The translations under genes and the position numbers were made by a program. From assembly GCA_036924085.1 (NCBI GenBank), contig JAVGWX010000025.1:24012752-24076751 (forward strand): a stretch of DNA of 64,000 nt. Direction: 5' to 3'. Below, piece by piece: positions 48,513 to 61,254 of this stretch (its first letter is position 1; every line of letters starts with the position of its first letter). Below the pieces are notes generated by a model. The model made no database searches, was not told the origin of the DNA, and was given only the letters and a program-made list of their open reading frames with translations. The DNA comes from Ariolimax columbianus. Its lineage: Eukaryota; Mollusca; Gastropoda; Stylommatophora; Arionidae.

Positions 48513-50942
48513 TAGTTTAGTTAATATTGGTGTAGTTTGGTTATAAATTTTTTAGCTTGTTTAAGATCGGTTTAATTTGGTTAAGATTGGTTTAGTTTGG
48601 TTAAGATTAGTTTAGTTTGGTTAAGATTGGTTCGGCTTGGTTAAGATGGGTTTAGTTTTGTTTAGATTAGTTGAGTTTAGTTAAGATTGAATTAGCTTTT
48701 TTAATATTGGTGTAGTTTTGTCAAGATTGGTTTAAATTTGTTAAGATTGGTTTAGTTTGGTTAAGATTGGTTTTGTTTAGTTAAGATTTGTTTAGCTTGG
48801 TTAAAATTGGTTTAGTTTTGTAAAAATTGGTTTGGTTAAGATTGGTTTACTTTGGTTAAGATTGGTTTAGTTTGGTTAAAGCCTGTTTAGTTTGGTTAAG
48901 ATTGGTTCAGTTTGGTTAAGATTGGTTTAGTTTCGATAAGATTGGTTTAGTTTTGTTAAGATTCGTTTAGTTTATTTAAGAATGGTTTAGTTTGGTTACG
49001 ATTGCTTTAGTTTGGTTAAGATTGGTATAGCTTGGTTAAAATTGCTTTAGTTTGGTTAAGATTGGTTTAATTTCGTTAAGATTGCTTTAGTTTGGTTAAG
49101 ATTGGATTAGTTTGGTTAAGACTAGTTTAGTTTAGTTAAGATTGATTTAGCTTTTTAAATATTGGTCTAGTTTGGTTAAGATTGGTTTAGTTTTGTTAAG
49201 ATTGTTTTAGTTTGGTTAAGATTAGTTTATTTAGTTAAGATTGATTTAGCTTTTTTAATATTGGTCTAGTTTGGTCAAGATTGGTTTAGTTTAGTTAAGA
49301 TTTGTTTAGTTTGGTTAAGATTGTTTTAGTTTGGTTAAGATTGGTTTAGTTTGGTTAAGATTGGTTTGGCTTGGTTAAGATTGATTTAGTTTGTTAAGAT
49401 TGGTTTAGTTTGGTTGAAATTGGTTTAGTTTGGTTAAAATTTGTTTAGTTTGGTTAAGATTGGTTTAGTTTGGTTAAGATTGGTTCAGTTTGGTTAAGAT
49501 TGGTTTAGTTTCGATAAGATTGGTGTAGTTTTGTTAATATTCGTTTAGTTTATTTAAGAATGGTTTAGTGTGGTTACGATTGCTTTAGTTTGGTTAAGAT
49601 TGGTTTAGCTTGGTTAAAATTGCTTTAGTTTGGTTAAGATTGGTTTAGTTTCGTTAAGATTGCTTTAGTTTGGTTAAGATTGGATTAGTTTGGTTAAGAT
49701 TAGTTTAGTTTAGTTAACATTGAGTAAGCTTTTTTAATATTGGTCTAGTTTGGTCAAGATTGGTTTAAGTTTGTTAAGATTTGTTTAGTTTGGTTAAGAT
49801 TGCTTCAGTTTGGTTAAGATTGGTTTAGTTTTGTTTAGATTAGTTTAGTTTGGTTAAGATTGGTTTAGTTTGGTTAAAATTGGTTTAGTTTGGTTAAGAT
49901 TTCTTCAGTTTAGTTAAGATTGGTTTAGTTTTGTTGAGATTGGTTTGTTTTGGTTAAGATTGGTTTAGTTTAGTTAATATTGTGTATTTTGGTAATAAAT
50001 TGTTTAGCTTGTTTAAGATCGGTTTAATTTGGTTAAGATTGGATTAGTTTGGTTAAGATTAGTTTAGTTTGGTTAAAATTGGTTTAGTTTCGATAAGATT
50101 GGTTTAGTTTTGTTAAGATTCGTTTAGTTTATTTAAGAATGGTTTAGTTTGGTTACGATTGCTTTAGTTTGGTTAAGATTGGTTTAGCTTGGTTAAATTG
50201 CTTTAGTTTGGTTAAGATTGGTTTAATTTCGTTAAGATTGCTTTAGTTTGGTTAAGATTGGATTAGTTTGGTTAGGATTAGTTTAGTTTAGTTAAGATTG
50301 ATTTAGCTTTTTTAATATTGGTCTAGTTTGGTTAAGATTTGTTTAAGTTTGTTAAGATTGGTTTAGTTTGGTTAAGATTGATTTAGTTTGGTTAGGATTG
50401 TTTTAGTTTGGTTAAGATTAGTTTATTTAGTTAAGATTGATTTAGCTTTTTAAATATTGGTCTAGTTTGGTCAAGATTGGTTTATTTTAGTTAAGATTTG
50501 TTTAGTTTAGTTAAGATTATTTTAGTTTGGTTAAGATTGGTTTAGTTTGGTAAAGATTGGTTTAGCTTGGTTAAGATTGATTTAGTTTGGTTAAGATTGG
50601 TTTAGTTTGGTTAAAATTGATTTAGTTTTGTTAAGATTGCTTTAGTTTGCATAAGATTTGTTTAGTTTGGTTTAGATTGTTTTAATTTGGTTAAGATTGG
50701 TTTAGTTTTGGTTACGATTGGTTTAGTTTTGTTAAGATTGGTTTAGTTTGGTTAAGATAGATTTAGTTTGTTTAAGATTGCTTTAGTTTGGTTAAGATTG
50801 GTTTATTTGGTTAAAATTGCTTTAGTTTGCTTAAGATTTTTGTAGTTTGGTTAAGATTGGTTTAGTTTGGTTAAGATTGGTTAAGTTTGGTTAAGATTAA
50901 GTTAGTTTGGATTAGATTGGTTTATTTTGGTTGAGATTGGTT
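48513..50942 (+). repeat. Segment A, 2430 bp, left flank of the 2578-bp block
   Basis: This segment recurs to the right of the four-copy block. Markers shared with the right copy: GATGGGTTTAG at 48645 and 61387, TTAAAGCCTG near 48880 and 61628, TGTGTATTTTGG at 49981 and 62609, TTAAGATTAAGTTAG at 50891 and 63361. The initial offset of 12742 equals 2430 plus four times 2578. Sequence just left of it (about 47.8-48.5 kb) resembles the tail of the 2578-bp unit at offset 5008 = 2430 + 2578, so the parent unit was probably A followed by one B. Confidence 0.8.
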
Positions 50943-53900
50943 TAGCTTGGTTAATATTGGTGTAGTTTAGTTATAATTTTTTTAGCTAGTTTAAGATCCG
51001 TTTAATTTGGTTAAGATTGTTTTTTTAGGTTAAGATTGGATTAGTTTTGTTAAGCTTAGTTTAGTTTAGTTAAGATTGATTAAGCTTTTTTAATATTGGT
51101 CTAGTTTGGTCAAGATTGGTTTAAGTTTGTTAAGATTGGTTTAGTTTGGTTAAGATTGGTTTAGTTTGGTAAAGATTAGTTTAGTTTAGTTAAGATTGAT
51201 TTAGCTTTTTTAATATTGGTCTAGTTTGGTTAAGATTGCTTTAGTTTGGTTAAGATTGGTTTAGTTTGGTTAAGATTGGTTTAGTTTGGTTAAGATTGCT
51301 TCAGTTTGATTAAGATTGGTTTAGTTTAGTTAAAATCTGTTTAGTTTGGTTAAGATTGCTTCAGTTTGGTTAAGATTGGTTTAGTTTAGTTAATATTTGT
51401 GTAGTTTGGTTAAGATTGGTTTAGTTTGGTTAAGATTGGTTTAGTTTGGTTAAAATTGGTTAAATTTGGTTAAGATTAGTTTAGTTTGGTTAAGATTGGT
51501 TCGGCTTGGTTAAGATTGGTTTAGTTTTGTTAAGATTAGTTTAGTTTAGTTAAGATTGGATTAGTTTGGTTAAAATTAGTTTAGTTTAGTTAACATTGAT
51601 TAAGCTTTTTTAATATTGGTCTAGTTTGGTCAAGATTGGTTCAAATTTGTTAAGATTGGTTTAGTTTGGTTTATATTGGTTTAGTTTAGTTAAGATTTGT
51701 TCAGTTTGGTTAAAATTGGTTTAGTTTTGTAAAAATTGGTTTGGTTGGGTTAAGATTGGTTTACTTTGGTTAAGTTTGGTTTAGTTTGGTTAAAATCTGT
51801 TTAGTTTGGTTAAGATTGGTTTAGTTTGGTTAAGATTGTTTTAGTTTGGTTAAGAATGGTTTAGTTTCGATAAGATTGGTTTAGTTTAGTTAACATTGAG
51901 TAAGCTTTTTTAATATTGGTCTAGTTCTGTCAAGATTGGTTTAAGTTTGTTAAGATTGGTTTAGTTTGGTTAAGTTTGGTTTAGTTTGGTTAAGATTAGT
52001 TTAGTTTAGTTAAGATTGATTTAGCTTTTTAAATATTGGTTTAGTTTGGTTAAGATTGGTTTTGTTTGGTTTAGATTGGTTTAGTTTGGTTAAGATTGCT
52101 TCAGTTTGGTTAAGATTGCTTTAGTTTTGTTCAGATTAGTTTAGTTTGGTTAAGATTGGTTTAGTTTGGTTAAAATTGGTTTAGTTTGGTTAAGATTTCT
52201 TCAGTTTGGTTAAGATTGGTTTAGTTTTGTTGAGATTGGTTTGTTTTGGTTAAGATTGGTTTAGTTTAGTTAATATTGGTGTAGTTTGGTTATAAATTTT
52301 TTACCTTGTTTAAGATCGGTTTTATTTGGTTAAGATTGGTTTAGTTTGGTTAAGATTAGTTTAGTTTAGTTAAGATTGATTTAGCTTTTTTAATATTGGT
52401 CTAGTTTGGTTAAGATTGGTTTAGTTTTGTTAAGATTGTTTTAGTTTGGTTAAGATTAGTTTATTTAGTTAAGATTGATTTAGCTTTTTTAATATTGGTC
52501 TAGTTTGGTCAAGATTGGTTTAGTTTAGTTAAGATTTGTTTAGTTTGGTTAAGATTGTTTTAGTTTGGTTAAGATTGGTTCAGTTTGGTTAAGATTGGTT
52601 TAGTTTCGATAAGATTGGTTTAGCTTTGTTAAGATTCGTTTAGTTTATTTAAGAATGGTTTAGTTTGGTTACGATTGCTTTAGTTTGGTTAAGATTGGTT
52701 TAGCTTGGTTAAAATTGCTTTAGTTTGGTTAAGATTGGTTTAATTTCGTTAAGATTAGTTTAGTTTAGTTAAGATTGATTAAGCTTTGTAATATTGGTCT
52801 AGTTTGGTCAAGATTGGTTTAAGTTTGGTTAAGATAGATTTAGTTTGTTTAAGATTGCTTTAGTTTTGTTAAGATTTGTTTATTTGGTTAAAATTGCTTT
52901 AGTTTGCTTAAGATTTTTGTAGTTTGGTTAAGATTGGTTTAGTTTGGTTAAGATTGGTTCAGTTTGGTTAAGATTGGTTTAGTTTCGATAAGATTGGTTT
53001 AGTTTTGTTAAGATTCGTTTAGTTTATTAAAGAATGGTTTAGTTTGGTTACGATTGCTTTAGTTTGGTTAAGATTTGTTTAGCTTTGTTAAAATTGCTTT
53101 AGTTTGGTTAAGATTGGATTAGTTTGGTTAAGATTAGTTTAGTTTAGTTAACATTGAGTAAGCTTTTTTAATATTGGTCTAGTTATGTCAAGATTCGTTT
53201 AAGTTTGTTAAGATTGGTTTAGTTTGGTTAAGATTGGTTTAGTTTGGTTAAGATTTGTTTAGTTTAGTTAAGATTGATTTTGCTTTTTAAATATTGGTTT
53301 AGTTTGGTTAAGATTGGTTTTGTTTGGTTTAGATTGGTTTAGTTTGGTTAAGATTGCTTCAGTTTGGTTAAGGTTGGTTTAGTTTTGTTTAGATTAGTTT
53401 AGTTTGGTTAAGATTGGTTTAGTTTGGTTGAAATTGGATTTAGTTTGGTTAAGATTTCTTCAGTTTGGTTAAGATTGGTTTAGTTTTGTTGAGATTGGTT
53501 TGTTTTGGTTAAGATTGGTTTAGCTTGGTTAATATTGGTGTAGTTTAGTTGTAATTTTTTTAGCTAGTTTAAGATCCGTTTAATTTGGTTAAGATTGTTT
53601 TTTTAGGTTAAGATTGGATTAGTTTTGTTAAGCTTAGTTTAGTTTAGTTAAGATTGATTAAGCTTTTTTAATATTGGTCTAGTTTGGTCAAGATTGGTTT
53701 AAGTTTGTTAAGATTGGTTTAGTTTGGTTAAGATTGGTTTAGTTTGGTAAAGATTAGTTTAGTTTAGTTAAGATTGATTTAGCTTTTTTAATATTGGTCT
53801 AGTTTGGTTAAGATTGCTTTAGTTTGGTTAAGATTGGTTTAGTTTGGTTAAGATTGGTTTAGTTTGGTTAAGATTGCTTCAGTTTGATTAAGATTGGTTT

Positions 53901-56900
53901 AGTTTGGTTAAGATCTGTTTAGTTTGGTTAAGATTGCTTCAGTTTGGTTAAGATTGGTTTAGTTTAGTTAATATTTGTGTAGTTTGGTTAAGATTGGTTT
54001 AGTTTGGTTAAGATTGGTTTAGTTTGGTTAAAATTGGTTTAGTTTGGTTAAGATTAGTTTAGTTTGGTTAAGATTGGTTCGGCTTGGTTAAGATTGGTTT
54101 AGTTTTGTTAAGATTAGTTTAGTTTAGTTAAGATTGGATTAGTTTGGTTAAAATTAGTTTAGTTTAGTTAACATTGATTAAGCTTTTTTAATATTGGTCT
54201 AGTTTGGTCAAGATTGGTTCAAATTTGTTAAGATTGGTTTAGTTTGGTTTATATTGGTTTAGTTTAGTTAAGATTTGTTCAGTTTGGTTAAAATTGGTTT
54301 AGTTTTGTAAAAATTGGTTTGGTTGGGTTAAGATTGGTTTACTTTGGTTAAGTTTGGTTTAGTTTGGTTAAAATCTGTTTAGTTTGGTTAAGATTGGTTT
54401 AGTTTGGTTAAGATTGTTTTAGTTTGGTTAAGAATGGTTTAGTTTCGATAAGATTGGTTTAGTTTAGTTAACATTGAGTAAGCTTTTTTAATATTGGTCT
54501 AGTTCTGTCAAGATTGGTTTAAGTTTGTTAAGATTGGTTTAGTTTGGTTAAGTTTGGTTTAGTTTGGTTAAGATTAGTTTAGTTTAGTTAAGATTGATTT
54601 AGCTTTTTAAATATTGGTTTAGTTTGGTTAAGATTGGTTTTGTTTGGTTTAGATTGGTTTAGTTTGGTTAAGATTGCTTCAGTTTGGTTAAGATTGCTTT
54701 AGTTTTGTTCAGATTAGTTTAGTTTGGTTAAGATTGGTTTAGTTTGGTTAAAATTGGTTTAGTTTGGTTAAGATTTCTTCAGTTGTGTTAAGATTGGTTT
54801 AGTTTTGTTGAGATTGGTTTGTTTTGGTTAAGATTGGTTTAGTTTAGTTAATATTGGTGTAGTTTGGTTATAAATTTTTTACCTTGTTTAAGATCGGTTT
54901 TATTTGGTTAAGATTGGTTTAGTTTGGTTAAGATTAGTTTAGTTTAGTTAAGATTGATTTAGCTTTTTTAATATTGGTCTAGTTTGGTTAAGATTGGTTT
55001 AGTTTTGTTAAGATTGTTTTAGTTTGGTTAAGATTAGTTTATTTAGTTAAGATTGATTTAGCTTTTTTAATATTGGTCTAGTTTGGTCAAGATTGGTTTA
55101 GTTTAGTTAAGATTTGTTTAGTTTGGTTAAGATTGTTTTAGTTTGGTTAAGATTGGTTCAGTTTGGTTAAGATTGGTTTAGTTTCGATAAGATTGGTTTA
55201 GCTTTGTTAAGATTCGTTTAGTTTATTTAAGAATGGTTTAGTTTGGTTACGATTGCTTTAGTTTGGTTAAGATTGGTTTAGCTTGGTTAAAATTGCTTTA
55301 GTTTGGTTAAGATTGGTTTAATTTCGTTAAGATTAGTTTAGTTTAGTTAAGATTGATTAAGCTTTGTAATATTGGTCTAGTTTGGTCAAGATTGGTTTAA
55401 GTTTGGTTAAGATAGATTTAGTTTGTTTAAGATTGCTTTAGTTTTGTTAAGATTTGTTTATTTGGTTAAAATTGCTTTAGTTTGCTTAAGATTTTTGTAG
55501 TTTGGTTAAGATTGGTTTAGTTTGGTTAAGATTGGTTCAGTTTGGTTAAGATTGGTTTAGTTTCGATAAGATTGGTTTAGTTTTGTTAAGATTCGTTTAG
55601 TTTATTAAAGAATGGTTTAGTTTGGTTACGATTGCTTTAGTTTGGTTAAGATTTGTTTAGCTTTGTTAAAATTGCTTTAGTTTGGTTAAGATTGGATTAG
55701 TTTGGTTAAGATTAGTTTAGTTTAGTTAACATTGAGTAAGCTTTTTTAATATTGGTCTAGTTATGTCAAGATTCGTTTAAGTTTGTTAAGATTGGTTTAG
55801 TTTGGTTAAGATTGGTTTAGTTTGGTTAAGATTTGTTTAGTTTAGTTAAGATTGATTTTGCTTTTTAAATATTGGTTTAGTTTGGTTAAGATTGGTTTTG
55901 TTTGGTTTAGATTGGTTTAGTTTGGTTAAGATTGCTTCAGTTTGGTTAAGGTTGGTTTAGTTTTGTTTAGATTAGTTTAGTTTGGTTAAGATTGGTTTAG
56001 TTTGGTTGAAATTGGATTTAGTTTGGTTAAGATTTCTTCAGTTTGGTTAAGATTGGTTTAGTTTTGTTGAGATTGGTTTGTTTTGGTTAAGATTGGTTTA
56101 GCTTGGTTAATATTGGTGTAGTTTAGTTGTAATTTTTTTAGCTAGTTTAAGATCCGTTTAATTTGGTTAAGATTGTTTTTTTAGGTTAAGATTGGATTAG
56201 TTTTGTTAAGCTTAGTTTAGTTTAGTTAAGATTGATTAAGCTTTTTTAATATTGGTCTAGTTTGGTCAAGATTGGTTTAAGTTTGTTAAGATTGGTTTAG
56301 TTTGGTTAAGATTGGTTTAGTTTGGTAAAGATTAGTTTAGTTTAGTTAAGATTGATTTAGCTTTTTTAATATTGGTCTAGTTTGGTTAAGATTGCTTTAG
56401 TTTGGTTAAGATTGGTTTAGTTTGGTTAAGATTGGTTTAGTTTGGTTAAGATTGCTTCAGTTTGATTAAGATTGGTTTAGTTTGGTTAAGATCTGTTTAG
56501 TTTGGTTAAGATTGCTTCAGTTTGGTTAAGATTGGTTTAGTTTAGTTAATATTTGTGTAGTTTGGTTAAGATTGGTTTAGTTTGGTTAAGATTGGTTTAG
56601 TTTGGTTAAAATTGGTTTAGTTTGGTTAAGATTAGTTTAGTTTGGTTAAGATTGGTTCGGCTTGGTTAAGATTGGTTTAGTTTTGTTAAGATTAGTTTAG
56701 TTTAGTTAAGATTGGATTAGTTTGGTTAAAATTAGTTTAGTTTAGTTAACATTGATTAAGCTTTTTTAATATTGGTCTAGTTTGGTCAAGATTGGTTCAA
56801 ATTTGTTAAGATTGGTTTAGTTTGGTTTATATTGGTTTAGTTTAGTTAAGATTTGTTCAGTTTGGTTAAAATTGGTTTAGTTTTGTAAAAATTGGTTTGG

Positions 56901-59900
56901 TTGGGTTAAGATTGGTTTACTTTGGTTAAGTTTGGTTTAGTTTGGTTAAAATCTGTTTAGTTTGGTTAAGATTGGTTTAGTTTGGTTAAGATTGTTTTAG
57001 TTTGGTTAAGAATGGTTTAGTTTCGATAAGATTGGTTTAGTTTAGTTAACATTGAGTAAGCTTTTTTAATATTGGTCTAGTTCTGTCAAGATTGGTTTAA
57101 GTTTGTTAAGATTGGTTTAGTTTGGTTAAGTTTGGTTTAGTTTGGTTAAGATTAGTTTAGTTTAGTTAAGATTGATTTAGCTTTTTAAATATTGGTTTAG
57201 TTTGGTTAAGATTGGTTTTGTTTGGTTTAGATTGGTTTAGTTTGGTTAAGATTGCTTCAGTTTGGTTAAGATTGCTTTAGTTTTGTTCAGATTAGTTTAG
57301 TTTGGTTAAGATTGGTTTAGTTTGGTTAAAATTGGTTTAGTTTGGTTAAGATTTCTTCAGTTTGGTTAAGATTGGTTTAGTTTTGTTGAGATTGGTTTGT
57401 TTTGGTTAAGATTGGTTTAGTTTAGTTAATATTGGTGTAGTTTGGTTATAAATTTTTTACCTTGTTTAAGATCGGTTTTATTTGGTTAAGATTGGTTTAG
57501 TTTGGTTAAGATTAGTTTAGTTTAGTTAAGATTGATTTAGCTTTTTTAATATTGGTCTAGTTTGGTTAAGATTGGTTTAGTTTTGTTAAGATTGTTTTAG
57601 TTTGGTTAAGATTAGTTTATTTAGTTAAGATTGATTTAGCTTTTTTAATATTGGTCTAGTTTGGTCAAGATTGGTTTAGTTTAGTTAAGATTTGTTTAGT
57701 TTGGTTAAGATTGTTTTAGTTTGGTTAAGATTGGTTCAGTTTGGTTAAGATTGGTTTAGTTTCGATAAGATTGGTTTAGCTTTGTTAAGATTCGTTTAGT
57801 TTATTTAAGAATGGTTTAGTTTGGTTACGATTGCTTTAGTTTGGTTAAGATTGGTTTAGCTTGGTTAAAATTGCTTTAGTTTGGTTAAGATTGGTTTAAT
57901 TTCGTTAAGATTAGTTTAGTTTAGTTAAGATTGATTAAGCTTTGTAATATTGGTCTAGTTTGGTCAAGATTGGTTTAAGTTTGGTTAAGATAGATTTAGT
58001 TTGTTTAAGATTGCTTTAGTTTTGTTAAGATTTGTTTATTTGGTTAAAATTGCTTTAGTTTGCTTAAGATTTTTGTAGTTTGGTTAAGATTGGTTTAGTT
58101 TGGTTAAGATTGGTTCAGTTTGGTTAAGATTGGTTTAGTTTCGATAAGATTGGTTTAGTTTTGTTAAGATTCGTTTAGTTTATTAAAGAATGGTTTAGTT
58201 TGGTTACGATTGCTTTAGTTTGGTTAAGATTTGTTTAGCTTTGTTAAAATTGCTTTAGTTTGGTTAAGATTGGATTAGTTTGGTTAAGATTAGTTTAGTT
58301 TAGTTAACATTGAGTAAGCTTTTTTAATATTGGTCTAGTTATGTCAAGATTCGTTTAAGTTTGTTAAGATTGGTTTAGTTTGGTTAAGATTGGTTTAGTT
58401 TGGTTAAGATTTGTTTAGTTTAGTTAAGATTGATTTTGCTTTTTAAATATTGGTTTAGTTTGGTTAAGATTGGTTTTGTTTGGTTTAGATTGGTTTAGTT
58501 TGGTTAAGATTGCTTCAGTTTGGTTAAGGTTGGTTTAGTTTTGTTTAGATTAGTTTAGTTTGGTTAAGATTGGTTTAGTTTGGTTGAAATTGGATTTAGT
58601 TTGGTTAAGATTTCTTCAGTTTGGTTAAGATTGGTTTAGTTTTGTTGAGATTGGTTTGTTTTGGTTAAGATTGGTTTAGCTTGGTTAATATTGGTGTAGT
58701 TTAGTTATAATTTTTTTAGCTAGTTTAAGATCCGTTTAATTTGGTTAAGATTGTTTTTTTAGGTTAAGATTGGATTAGTTTTGTTAAGCTTAGTTTAGTT
58801 TAGTTAAGATTGATTAAGCTTTTTTAATATTGGTCTAGTTTGGTCAAGATTGGTTTAAGTTTGTTAAGATTGGTTTAGTTTGGTTAAGATTGGTTTAGTT
58901 TGGTAAAGATTAGTTTAGTTTAGTTAAGATTGATTTAGCTTTTTTAATATTGGTCTAGTTTGGTTAAGATTGCTTTAGTTTGGTTAAGATTGGTTTAGTT
59001 TGGTTAAGATTGGTTTAGTTTGGTTAAGATTGCTTCAGTTTGATTAAGATTGGTTTAGTTTGGTTAAGATCTGTTTAGTTTGGTTAAGATTGCTTCAGTT
59101 TGGTTAAGATTGGTTTAGTTTAGTTAATATTTGTGTAGTTTGGTTAAGATTGGTTTAGTTTGGTTAAGATTGGTTTAGTTTGGTTAAAATTGGTTTAGTT
59201 TGGTTAAGATTAGTTTAGTTTGGTTAAGATTGGTTCGGCTTGGTTAAGATTGGTTTAGTTTTGTTAAGATTAGTTTAGTTTAGTTAAGATTGGATTAGTT
59301 TGGTTAAAATTAGTTTAGTTTAGTTAACATTGATTAAGCTTTTTTAATATTGGTCTAGTTTGGTCAAGATTGGTTCAAATTTGTTAAGATTGGTTTAGTT
59401 TGGTTTATATTGGTTTAGTTTAGTTAAGATTTGTTCAGTTTGGTTAAAATTGGTTTAGTTTTGTAAAAATTGGTTTGGTTGGGTTAAGATTGGTTTACTT
59501 TGGTTAAGTTTGGTTTAGTTTGGTTAAAATCTGTTTAGTTTGGTTAAGATTGGTTTAGTTTGGTTAAGATTGTTTTAGTTTGGTTAAGAATGGTTTAGTT
59601 TCGATAAGATTGGTTTAGTTTAGTTAACATTGAGTAAGCTTTTTTAATATTGGTCTAGTTCTGTCAAGATTGGTTTAAGTTTGTTAAGATTGGTTTAGTT
59701 TGGTTAAGATTGGTTTAGTTTGGTTAAGATTAGTTTAGTTTAGTTAAGATTGATTTAGCTTTTTAAATATTGGTTTAGTTTGGTTAAGATTGGTTTTGTT
59801 TGGTTTAGATTGGTTTAGTTTGGTTAAGATTGCTTCAGTTTGGTTAAGATTGCTTTAGTTTTGTTCAGATTAGTTTAGTTTGGTTAAGATTGGTTTAGTT

Positions 59901-61254
59901 TGGTTAAAATTGGTTTAGTTTGGTTAAGATTTCTTCAGTTTGGTTAAGATTGGTTTAGTTTTGTTGAGATTGGTTTGTTTTGGTTAAGATTGGTTTAGTT
60001 TAGTTAATATTGGTGTAGTTTGGTTATAAATTTTTTACCTTGTTTAAGATCGGTTTAATTTGGTTAAGATTGGTTTAGTTTGGTTAAGATTAGTTTAGTT
60101 TAGTTAAGATTGATTTAGCTTTTTTAATATTGGTCTAGTTTGGTTAAGATTGGTTTAGTTTTGTTAAGATTGTTTTAGTTTGGTTAAGATTAGTTTATTT
60201 AGTTAAGATTGATTTAGCTTTTTTAATATTGGTCTAGTTTGGTCAAGATTGGTTTAGTTTAGTTAAGATTTGTTTAGTTTGGTTAAGATTGTTTTAGTTT
60301 GGTTAAGATTGGTTCAGTTTGGTTAAGATTGGTTTAGTTTCGATAAGATTGGTTTAGCTTTGTTAAGATTCGTTTAGTTTATTTAAGAATGGTTTAGTTT
60401 GGTTACGATTGCTTTAGTTTGGTTAAGATTGGTTTAGCTTGGTTAAAATTGCTTTAGTTTGGTTAAGATTGGTTTAATTTCGTTAAGATTAGTTTAGTTT
60501 AGTTAAGATTGATTAAGCTTTGTAATATTGGTCTAGTTTGGTCAAGATTGGTTTAAGTTTGGTTAAGATAGATTTAGTTTGTTTAAGATTGCTTTAGTTT
60601 TGTTAAGATTTGTTTATTTGGTTAAAATTGCTTTAGTTTGCTTAAGATTTTTGTAGTTTGGTTAAGATTGGTTTAGTTTGGTTAAGATTGGTTCAGTTTG
60701 GTTAAGATTGGTTTAGTTTCGATAAGATTGGTTTAGTTTTGTTAAGATTCGTTTAGTTTATTAAAGAATGGTTTAGTTTGGTTACGATTGCTTTAGTTTG
60801 GTTAAGATTTGTTTAGCTTTGTTAAAATTGCTTTAGTTTGGTTAAGATTGGATTAGTTTGGTTAAGATTAGTTTAGTTTAGTTAACATTGAGTAAGCTTT
60901 TTTAATATTGGTCTAGTTATGTCAAGATTCGTTTAAGTTTGTTAAGACTGGTTTAGTTTGGTTAAGATTGGTTTAGTTTGGTTAAGATTTGTTTAGTTTA
61001 GTTAAGATTGATTTTGCTTTTTAAATATTGGTTTAGTTTGGTTAAGATTGGTTTTGTTTGGTTTAGATTGGTTTAGTTTGGTTAAGATTGCTTCAGTTTG
61101 GTTAAGGTTGGTTTAGTTTTGTTTAGATTAGTTTAGTTTGGTTAAGATTGGTTTAGTTTGGTTGAAATTGGATTTAGTTTGGTTAAGATTTCTTCAGTTT
61201 GGTTAAGATTGGTTTAGTTTTGTTGAGATTGGTTTGTTTTGGTTAAGATTGGTT
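50943..61254 (+). repeat. Four tandem copies of a 2578-bp higher-order repeat (B1-B4)
   Basis: Copies start at 50943, 53521, 56099 and 58677, each about 129 monomers. Independent markers confirm the exact period: GCTTTGTAATATTGG at 52783, 55361, 57939, 60517; TTAAGGTTGG at about 53369, 55947, 58525, 61103. I saw only a handful of differences. B2 and B3 share TAGTTGTAATT where B1 and B4 have TAGTTATAATT. B4 has TCGGTTTAATTTGG where B1-B3 have TCGGTTTTATTTGG. B1 has single changes near 51320. The middle copies look most alike, as expected from unequal exchange. It is the most regular and youngest-looking part of the array. Confidence 0.93.
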
